Source: a virus
Reading direction: 5' to 3' (one strand)
Length of the DNA: 22,084 nucleotides
IMG/VR virus record: IMGVR_UViG_3300003690_000088
Coordinates: 1-22,084 of that record
In this document: positions 7,062 to 12,731 of the stretch, one piece after another
How the letters are laid out: each line of letters begins with the position of its first letter
How positions within the stretch are numbered: the stretch's first letter is position 1
Made by a program: the position numbers and the translations under genes
The notes under the pieces: generated by a model
Database searches by the model: none
Seen by the model: the letters and a program-made list of their open reading frames with translations, nothing else
Told to the model about the DNA's origin: nothing

Positions 7062-7292
7062 ATGAGAGATATGGCGAAATACAAGAGATACCAAAAGCTG
7101 TATCACGATAGACCTAGCGAAAGAGTAAGAAATAAAATGCGACATAGGGCGAGAAGGCTTTTAATCAAAACCTATGGTAAAGCAAAATTAGCAGGGAAGG
7201 ACATCCATCATAAAGACAGAAACCCTAACAACAACTCTAGGTCAAATTTAAGTATTAAGCCAAGAACTTACAATCGTTCAAAGAATAAGTAA
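7062..7292 (+). CDS. Mini HNH-type protein, 76 aa
   Basis: ATG 7062 follows the scaffold stop by two bases; ATG 7071 (codon 4) is an alternative start. Residues 1-44 are very basic and helical. Residues 46-63 (KDIHHKDRNPNNNSRSNL) match the core of the HNH nuclease fold: the His-His pair at 49-50, Asn54, and the NL at 62-63. Cys zinc ligands are absent and the protein is shorter than typical free-standing HNH endonucleases, so it may be a compact nicking enzyme, a homing relic or a DNA-binding accessory. Phage HNH proteins often cooperate with terminase in cutting at packaging. Its placement inside the head operon agrees with that or with a mobile insertion. Confidence 0.75.
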   Translation: MRDMAKYKRYQKLYHDRPSERVRNKMRHRARRLLIKTYGKAKLAGKDIHHKDRNPNNNSRSNLSIKPRTYNRSKNK

Positions 7293-7298
7293 AAAAAA

Positions 7299-7316
7299 GG
7301 GGATGTTTCCATCCCC
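7299..7316 (-). terminator. Intrinsic terminator for the reverse gene (possibly weakly bidirectional)
   Basis: A perfect 7-bp stem GGGGATG / CATCCCC with a four-base loop. On the minus strand it is followed by eight T residues (complement of A at 7291-7298), giving a textbook terminator ten bases after the stop of the reverse gene at 7326. On the plus strand the following bases are TCTTGTT, a poorer U tract, so read-through from the scaffold operon is likely. The A run overlaps the stop codon of the HNH gene. Confidence 0.85.
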
Positions 7317-7325
7317 TCTTGTTAT

Positions 7326-7664
7326 CTATAACCCACAACGTCTTAATAGGTGAGATCGTGCAATTTTCATCGCAAGGTTGCGGTTACGTTTGCTGTTGAG
7401 TGGAACTCGCCCAATCTGGTGGACTATTCCACCTAGGTTTTCAAAGTTCGTATACCCCGCCTTAAAGGTATATGGTTTAGGTAATAAGTAGGAACTCTTG
7501 AGTTCCGAGTCTACCATTTTCTGAATGGTTTTTTCCCAGCTAGCTTCACGTTTCTTTTCGTCATCAACTTCTTTCTTGGTTAGTTGTTCGCCTTTGTATG
7601 TGTAGTATTTTCTAGCTTTTTCTTGGCGGTATTCTTCACTATGTGCTTTCCATTTGTTAGTCAT
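7326..7664 (-). CDS. Reverse-oriented 112-aa protein with ribosomal protein bS18-like C-terminus (tentative)
   Basis: This is the only convincing minus-strand gene. Its ATG is preceded by AAGGA (complement of 7672-7676) with seven bases of spacing, and a strong terminator follows it. Residues 1-60 are highly charged and helical (EKARKYYTYKGEQLTKKEVD region). Residues 72-112 resemble the core of bacterial bS18. An alignment by eye of LNSKRNRNLAMKIARSHLL with the bS18 consensus 'LSAKxQRxLAxAIKRARxL' keeps L, K, R, LA, I, R and L with no gap, and an upstream YxNxxxL...GR(V/I) also matches if about six residues are missing. The usual bS18 N-terminus is replaced by the charged domain. If real, it could enter or modify the host 30S subunit. 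Otherwise it is an unknown basic protein. Coding is well supported; the homology is not. Confidence 0.8.
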   Translation of the reverse strand: MTNKWKAHSEEYRQEKARKYYTYKGEQLTKKEVDDEKKREASWEKTIQKMVDSELKSSYLLPKPYTFKAGYTNFENLGGIVHQIGRVPLNSKRNRNLAMKIARSHLLRRCGL

Positions 7665-7703
7665 TTTGCTTTCCTTCTATTAGTTACTATTAAGTATATA
7701 TAA

Positions 7704-7732
7704 GATATATAGCACATTTAAACGTAATGCAA
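7704..7732 (-). promoter_or_regulatory. Candidate sigma70-like promoter for the reverse gene
   Basis: Reading the minus strand, TTGCAT (complement of 7727-7732) is followed 17 bases later by TATATC, or 15 bases later by TATATA, upstream of the ATG at 7664. The stretch is AT-rich, so chance matches are likely. Support comes from the need for a start point, since no other minus-strand gene lies upstream. Confidence 0.4.
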
Positions 7733-7741
7733 GTATTTTCT

Positions 7742-7774
7742 TTGACAAAAGCAAAAAAAGTTACTAATTATGAT
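7742..7774 (+). promoter_or_regulatory. Candidate sigma70-like promoter for the capsid operon
   Basis: A consensus -35 box TTGACA at 7742-7747 is followed by TAATTA at 7765-7770 (17-base spacing) or TATGAT at 7769-7774 (21-base spacing, too long for the optimum). It lies about 150 bases before the capsid ATG and ten bases from the reverse promoter candidate, so the two would be back to back. A phage-specific promoter in the same place cannot be excluded. Confidence 0.5.
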
Positions 7775-7777
7775 AAT

Positions 7778-7890
7778 GACGGCAACCATATCTTTTATGG
7801 TCGTCTGGCTGGTGGCAATTCACCGACTACTTCAGCCAGGGGATCAAACCCTGACAACTGATTATTGAACCGCATCTCCTTACGGGGATG
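7778..7890 (+). promoter_or_regulatory. Structured 5' leader of the capsid mRNA
   Basis: Consecutive hairpins fill this non-coding stretch. The first has CCATA/TATGG (7786-7790 with 7796-7800) closed by GACG/CGTC (7778-7781 with 7802-7805). The second has an outer helix CTGGCT/AGCCAG (7805-7810 with 7834-7839) around GGTG/CACC (7811-7814 with 7821-7824). A third, CAGGG/CCCTG (7837-7841 with 7849-7853), uses bases of the second helix and so competes with it. The last is CATCTCC/GGGGATG (7873-7879 with 7884-7890) with a TTAC loop, ending 21 bases before the AAGGAG Shine-Dalgarno site (7912-7917). It may stabilise the abundant capsid mRNA or bind a regulator. It matches no riboswitch class I recognise. 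Confidence 0.55.
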
Positions 7891-7924
7891 TAAATATTAA
7901 CGTGTTGATATAAGGAGAAAAATT

Positions 7925-8776
7925 ATGGCACAAAGTATTACTAATGCCTTCGTCACGTTATTTGATGCGGAAGTAAAACAGGCTTATCAGGCGGATTCCG
8001 TCTTGAGAGGTGCTGTCCGTCTCAGATCAGGTGTACAGGGCAATACATACAAATTTCCAAAGCTAGGTAAGGGATCGGCTACTGCGAGGATTCCTCAAAC
8101 CGATGTAACTCCTCTGAATGTAACTTACTCACAAGTTAGTTGCACAATGAGTGATTACAACGCTGCGGAATATAGTGATGTCTTTCATCAAGCAAAAGTA
8201 AATTTTGATGAGAGGTCTGAACTCGTGCAGGTAGTCTCCAAAGCGATTGGTCGTAGATTAGACCAATTAATTATTGATGCTCTTGATGGTGCTTCCTCAC
8301 CTTCAACAGTTGCTAAAACTGTTGTTACGAGTGGAACTGCTACTTCTTCAAACTTGAATGTTGGAAAATTGATTGCTAGTAAAAAAGCACTCGATGCTAA
8401 AAATGTTCCGTTTGATGATCGTCATCTTGTTTGCCATGCTAATTCGTTAGCAGGTATGCTCGGTGATGAGAGAGCAATCTCAGGAGACTATGCTTCGATT
8501 AAAGCATTGGTATCCGGAGAAATTAATACTTTCCTTGGCTTTAAGTTCCATATTGTTGGAGATAGGGACGAGGGTGGACTACCATTATCAACTAATGATC
8601 GCAGCGTGTTTGCGTTCCATCGTTCAGCCCTTGGCATGGCAGAAAATATGAGCATGAAAACAGAGATTAACTACGTGGCCGAGAAAACTTCGTTCCTAGT
8701 TAATTCAATGTTTAGTGCTGGTTCTGTCGCAATTGATGACGAGGGAATCGTGGACATAACTTGCGATGAAAGCTAG
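7925..8776 (+). CDS. Major capsid protein
   Basis: A 283-residue protein with AAGGAG seven bases before ATG 7925. It directly follows the scaffold module and is bounded by its own promoter candidate and a terminator, the arrangement expected of the most abundant virion protein. The N-terminus (MAQSITNAFVTLFDAEVKQA) and the segment GNTYKFPKLGKGSATARIPQ resemble the N-arm and E-loop start of HK97-fold coat proteins of podoviruses. A long helix with RSELVQVVSKAIGRRLDQLI (about residues 98-117) fits the spine helix. It is shorter than T7 gp10A (about 345 residues). No frameshift product is evident. The product would form the icosahedral shell around the scaffold. The call relies on context plus fold-like features. 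Confidence 0.88.
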   Translation: MAQSITNAFVTLFDAEVKQAYQADSVLRGAVRLRSGVQGNTYKFPKLGKGSATARIPQTDVTPLNVTYSQVSCTMSDYNAAEYSDVFHQAKVNFDERSELVQVVSKAIGRRLDQLIIDALDGASSPSTVAKTVVTSGTATSSNLNVGKLIASKKALDAKNVPFDDRHLVCHANSLAGMLGDERAISGDYASIKALVSGEINTFLGFKFHIVGDRDEGGLPLSTNDRSVFAFHRSALGMAENMSMKTEINYVAEKTSFLVNSMFSAGSVAIDDEGIVDITCDES

Positions 8777-8787
8777 GAGGAACAAAA

Positions 8788-9069
8788 ATGGCTTATAGTG
8801 CAACAGGACTACAACCTATCGGTGGTCAATCTAAAGCAGGTAATGCTCCTCAAATCTGGAGCTATACATCTACAGATGCCGGAAATACAATAAGAGTAGT
8901 TGGATATTTTAATTCAGCTGCTGACTTATTAAAAGTTGGCGATCTTATGTACATTCATCACACTACCGGAGGAACTGCTGGATATCTTTTATCTCCAGTT
9001 GTTTCTAATACCGGTACTGTTGTTGATATTGCAGATGGCTTAGCCATCGCTGCCGATGATAGCGACTAG
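8788..9069 (+). CDS. Small capsid-associated protein, 93 aa (decoration/head protein candidate)
   Basis: A strong AGGAGG (8775-8780) lies seven bases before ATG 8788, only 11 bases after the capsid stop, and the gene is closed by a strong terminator, so it should be expressed as highly as the capsid. The sequence is Gly/Thr/Ser/Val-rich and beta-like: AGNTIRVVGYFNSAADLLKV followed by GDLMYIHHTTGGTAGYLL, then VVDIADGLAIA. Small beta-rich proteins immediately after the coat gene are often shell-decorating or fibre-anchor proteins. It has no Cys or catalytic motif. No named family is recognised. Confidence 0.75.
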   Translation: MAYSATGLQPIGGQSKAGNAPQIWSYTSTDAGNTIRVVGYFNSAADLLKVGDLMYIHHTTGGTAGYLLSPVVSNTGTVVDIADGLAIAADDSD

Positions 9070-9096
9070 AGACTAGCGTTAGTTGTTGAGACTTTG

Positions 9097-9130
9097 GTGG
9101 GGGTGGCAACATCCCCACTAATTTTAATTA
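9097..9130 (+). terminator. Intrinsic terminator with GCAA tetraloop after the capsid pair
   Basis: A nine-base-pair stem, GTGGGGGTG (9097-9105) with CATCCCCAC (9110-9118), has one G-U pair, a GCAA (GNRA) tetraloop, and is followed by TAATTTTAATT. It lies 28 bases after the stop of the 93-aa gene. It would limit transcription into the tail genes, similar in role to the T7 terminator after gene 10. Confidence 0.85.
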
Positions 9131-9152
9131 AGAATTTTGAGGAATTTATTTC

Positions 9153-9785
9153 ATGGCGGCAGGAGATACAAAAGTAACGATAAGCAATACAGCATTAAGG
9201 ATGCTGGGTGCTAACCCAATAACAAGTTTTACCGATGGTAGCGATGGTGCTGCCATTTGTGCTGCTATCTACCCAAACGTCAAAGACCAATCTCTGGGAA
9301 TGTATCCCTGGAGTTTCGCAAAGAAAAAACTCACATTGTCAAGATCAAGCACAGCACCGACTAATGAGTGGGATTATGCTTATCCACTCCCTAGTATCGT
9401 TCTGAACAACCCCTTCGCTGTGTACAATTCCACATCCACAGGCATCACACCCATTACAGCCTATGAAATTTACGCAAATAACGATGGTGGAAGGGATGTT
9501 TATACCAATGAAGAAACGATAATTATTGATTATATCGATAACAATATCTCCGAGGGTTCTATGCCTAGGTATTTTGTAATGCTATTGAATTACATGATGA
9601 CGTGGCATATCGCTGAACCGGTTACGGATCAGATTACAAAAGCTGACTATTGGAGAAATGTTACAATCGGAAGTGTAACTGAGAATGGTAGAGGAGGATA
9701 TTTGCGGCAAGCGATGAACATTGACGGAAGGAACCAGCCATCCTATGCGATTGGCAGTTTCCCTCTGACCGATGAAAGAGATTAA
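9153..9785 (+). CDS. Tail tubular protein A (T7 gp11-like adaptor)
   Basis: A 210-residue protein with GAGGAA (9139-9144) eight bases before ATG 9153. Its opening, VTISNTALRMLGANPITSFT, and the following PNVKDQSLGMYPWSFAKKK are characteristic of the T7 gp11 tail tube A family, as is WDYAYPLP further on. The length is close to T7 gp11 (196 residues). Twelve copies form the adaptor ring joining portal to nozzle. It is followed seven bases later by tail tubular protein B, the expected partner. Confidence 0.93.
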   Translation: MAAGDTKVTISNTALRMLGANPITSFTDGSDGAAICAAIYPNVKDQSLGMYPWSFAKKKLTLSRSSTAPTNEWDYAYPLPSIVLNNPFAVYNSTSTGITPITAYEIYANNDGGRDVYTNEETIIIDYIDNNISEGSMPRYFVMLLNYMMTWHIAEPVTDQITKADYWRNVTIGSVTENGRGGYLRQAMNIDGRNQPSYAIGSFPLTDERD

Positions 9786-9791
9786 TGCGTA

Positions 9792-12140
9792 ATGTCGAGA
9801 ATCGTCAAAGTTCAAACCAATTTTACCAACGGAGAGTTTGATCCCCTGCTTTTTGGCAGGCTGGACATTGATCAAAGATATAACGCATTAGCCAAGGCAC
9901 GCAACGTGCTGATACAACCCCAAGGCGGATTAACAAGACGACCAGGACTTCAATTCATAAGTGATGTAGGAGCTGTCGCAACCGACATAGATGAAGGTTC
10001 GAGATTGGTGGCTTACGAATTTTCCACCACACAAAGCTATATGCTTCTGTTCACGCACAACAAGATGTTTGTTTTCAAGGACAAGGCATTAGTTACGGAC
10101 ATCAATGGTACAGGGAACAACTATCTCGTAACCACAATCGGAAAAACACTTTTATCCACAATAGATTGGGCGCAATCCGCAGATACCCTTATCGTTGTGC
10201 ATGAGGATTTAGCACCACAGAAAATCGTCAGAGGTGCAAGCGATAGTGCATGGACTATTGCTGCTATCACTTTTATTAGTATTCCAAAATATGCTTTTAC
10301 ACTCACTACAGCAGAACCAGCCGGAACACTAACACCCAATTCTGTTTCTGGAACTCAAATTGTAGCAACAAGTGGCTCTGTTTTTTCATCTGGAAGTGTA
10401 GGGCAGTATCTTGAGAAAAATGATGGATTGGGAAGATTTAGAATTACACGATATATAAGTGCAACTAATGTTGAGGGAACTACAGAAATACCTTTCTTTA
10501 GCACCGCAGCCATCGCATCTGGGGATTGGACATACGAAACGGGATACGAGGATTCATGGTCGGCATCGAAAGGCTACCCACGAACAGTTTGTTTTTACCA
10601 GGGGAGATTATATTTTGGCGGAACGAAAAATAGACCATCTACTGTCTTTGCATCAAGAGTAGGAGATTATTATGATTTTAATATGGGAGAGGCATTAGAT
10701 GCTGATGCAATCGTTGCTTCTATGGATACCGATTCTGCCAATCCGATCATGGGTATATTCCCTGGCAGGGATTTACAGATATTCACTCAAAGTGGTGAGT
10801 TTTATATCGCCCAGACTCAACTCGAACCCATAACTCCTTCTAATGTTACTCTTAGGGCATCAACAAAAAGAGGGTTAAAATCAGGCACTCGACCTCTAGG
10901 CTCTGAGAGTGGAACTTACTTTATTGATAGATCAGGAAAAGCGGTAAGAGAGTTCTTATATAGCGATTCTGAGTTATCGTATGTAACCCCAAGCATTTCA
11001 TTATTGTCATCCCATTTGATTTCAGCTCCAACCGACATGGCTTTAAGAAAAGGAACTTCAACAGCAGAAGGGGATTTGCTGTGTTTGGTCAACAGCACAG
11101 ATGGATCGTTGGCAACTTACTCGATTTTAAGAGGACAGAACATTGTAGCTCCTTCTTTATGCACGACCAACGGAACTTTCATTAATGCTGCGGTAGATGT
11201 GGATACTGCGTATTTCGTGGTCAAAAGGCAATTACCCCTGTATGCCACCTGCACAATTACAGTTACTGATTATTCAAATATAGCAACCGGTGCAACTATT
11301 GTTCTAACAAAAAACGATGGGACAACGGTTACTTTTACTTGCCAAGGACCTGGAAGTTCTCCGACACCAGAAACAAATAAATTTTTTCACAACGAATCTA
11401 ACGATACGACAGCAGATAATATTTTTACTTGTATTAATCTTCATGATGATTTTTCAGCAGCTAATCCGGCAGCAAATGTAGTTACTGTTACAAGGGCTGT
11501 CGCTGGCGGAGAGAATTTAACTGTTACATCTTCTGACGGAACAAGGCTTGCGGTGACGAACTTTGTGAATGGAACTACCGATAAGTATTACGTTGAGGCT
11601 TTCAATGATGACTTCACCACAGATGGTGCTGTTCAGTTCACATCCGCAGCTAGTGATTTGCCAGGCTCGACAACAGTTAATTCCGGCATAGCCCATCTGG
11701 AACTCTATCCGGTGAAGGTCGTGGTGGATGATGGTATGCAGACAGATCAAACTGTAACGTCAGGGGTTATTACTTTGGATGCCCTTGGTTCGACTTATGT
11801 CGAAATAGGTTTGGATTTTGATATACAAGTTAAGACGATGCCTGTGGAAACCCAAGTGCAATCTGGTCTCAGCTCGACAATACTCCCATTCAAAAAAAGA
11901 ATACTTGAAAGTACCGCTGTCTTGTACTTAACTCAGAATTTAACACTCGAAGGCAACGATTTTGAATTTTATGATTTGGGAACTTATGAGGCTGGCGATC
12001 CTATCACATTCTTTACAGGACAGAAAAGAAGATACCCTATGACGAAATATGACGAATATGGACAATTAACCTTTGCTCAATCTCAGCCATTGTATTGCAC
12101 ATTGTTGGCGATTGAGTATCAAGTGAGTACGGAGACTTAA
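9792..12140 (+). CDS. Tail tubular protein B (T7 gp12-like nozzle) with an inserted beta domain
   Basis: A 782-residue protein whose N-terminus (VQTNFTNGEFDPLLFGRLDI, then RNVLIQPQGGLTRRPG, residues 38-53) is the standard start of the gp12-type nozzle. The segment GLKSGTRPLGSESGTYFIDR and the C-terminal end are also family-like. Six copies form the nozzle below the adaptor. Residues about 484-595 are Thr/Val/Asn-rich, interrupt this framework and read like a separate beta-sandwich (GATIVLTKNDGTTVTFTCQG, later ANVVTVTRAVAGGENLTVTS), probably surface-exposed. The Shine-Dalgarno site is weak (GAAAGAG some ten bases upstream). The gene is followed two bases later by the gp14-like gene. Confidence 0.92.
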   Translation: MSRIVKVQTNFTNGEFDPLLFGRLDIDQRYNALAKARNVLIQPQGGLTRRPGLQFISDVGAVATDIDEGSRLVAYEFSTTQSYMLLFTHNKMFVFKDKALVTDINGTGNNYLVTTIGKTLLSTIDWAQSADTLIVVHEDLAPQKIVRGASDSAWTIAAITFISIPKYAFTLTTAEPAGTLTPNSVSGTQIVATSGSVFSSGSVGQYLEKNDGLGRFRITRYISATNVEGTTEIPFFSTAAIASGDWTYETGYEDSWSASKGYPRTVCFYQGRLYFGGTKNRPSTVFASRVGDYYDFNMGEALDADAIVASMDTDSANPIMGIFPGRDLQIFTQSGEFYIAQTQLEPITPSNVTLRASTKRGLKSGTRPLGSESGTYFIDRSGKAVREFLYSDSELSYVTPSISLLSSHLISAPTDMALRKGTSTAEGDLLCLVNSTDGSLATYSILRGQNIVAPSLCTTNGTFINAAVDVDTAYFVVKRQLPLYATCTITVTDYSNIATGATIVLTKNDGTTVTFTCQGPGSSPTPETNKFFHNESNDTTADNIFTCINLHDDFSAANPAANVVTVTRAVAGGENLTVTSSDGTRLAVTNFVNGTTDKYYVEAFNDDFTTDGAVQFTSAASDLPGSTTVNSGIAHLELYPVKVVVDDGMQTDQTVTSGVITLDALGSTYVEIGLDFDIQVKTMPVETQVQSGLSSTILPFKKRILESTAVLYLTQNLTLEGNDFEFYDLGTYEAGDPITFFTGQKRRYPMTKYDEYGQLTFAQSQPLYCTLLAIEYQVSTET

Positions 12141-12141
12141 T

Positions 12142-12729
12142 ATGGACCCTTGGACAATAGCATTAATCGTTGGAACTCTTGTAACAGCTGGTTCTCAAGT
12201 TTATCAAGGTCAGATGGCTGCGGCAGCCTATGAAGCTCAGGCACAGGCAGAAGGACTTAAATTCAAAAAGATGAAAAATGATGAAAAAGAGAAAGGTGTG
12301 CAGGTTTTAGAATCACTCAACGAGACATTACAGTCAATAATAGCTCAATCAGCAGCAAGTGGTGTTGTAACACAGGAAGGTGCAAGTTTATTGCAACAGA
12401 CAGTCAGTATTCGCAGAGGAGTAGAAGATTATAATGCGGCTTCACTTAATGCGTTAATACAACAAAAACTTGGCTTAGTGCAAATCGGTCAATTAAATCA
12501 AGCTGCTAAGGATGCCGGAAAAGGTGGGTATGTGAAGGCTGCGGCTACGATTGGTCAGAGTGTTGCGAGCTATGGTTTGCTGAAAGGACCACCTTCAGGA
12601 TCAGCAACAGAAGTACAGGTCATCACTAAAACAAAAAGAGTATCTGGTCCACTCTCACAGAGTCATAACACAGGAACACCATCCTTTATGAGAAATGCAC
12701 AATATGGAAGAAGTCGAGGAGTATTGTAG
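12142..12729 (+). CDS. Internal virion protein B-like (T7 gp14-like)
   Basis: A 195-residue protein, nearly the length of T7 gp14 (196). The first 25 residues form a hydrophobic helix with small residues (PWTIALIVGTLVTAGSQVYQ), followed by a long Ala/Gln-rich helical segment (residues 24-135) containing SAASGVVTQEGASLLQQT, and a polar C-terminus ending in YGRSRGVL. Proteins of this type leave the head first on infection and form a pore in the outer membrane. It lies between tail tubular protein B and the large core proteins, the same order as in T7. Identification is by length, composition and order. Confidence 0.8.
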   Translation: MDPWTIALIVGTLVTAGSQVYQGQMAAAAYEAQAQAEGLKFKKMKNDEKEKGVQVLESLNETLQSIIAQSAASGVVTQEGASLLQQTVSIRRGVEDYNAASLNALIQQKLGLVQIGQLNQAAKDAGKGGYVKAAATIGQSVASYGLLKGPPSGSATEVQVITKTKRVSGPLSQSHNTGTPSFMRNAQYGRSRGVL

Positions 12730-12731
12730 TT

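Noticed and set aside
7837-7868. tRNA-like T-arm (5-bp stem, 7-base loop) in the capsid leader
   Set aside because: The loop GATCAAA does not have the TTCRANY order, and no matching acceptor strand for ACAACTG lies upstream, so a tRNA is not supported.
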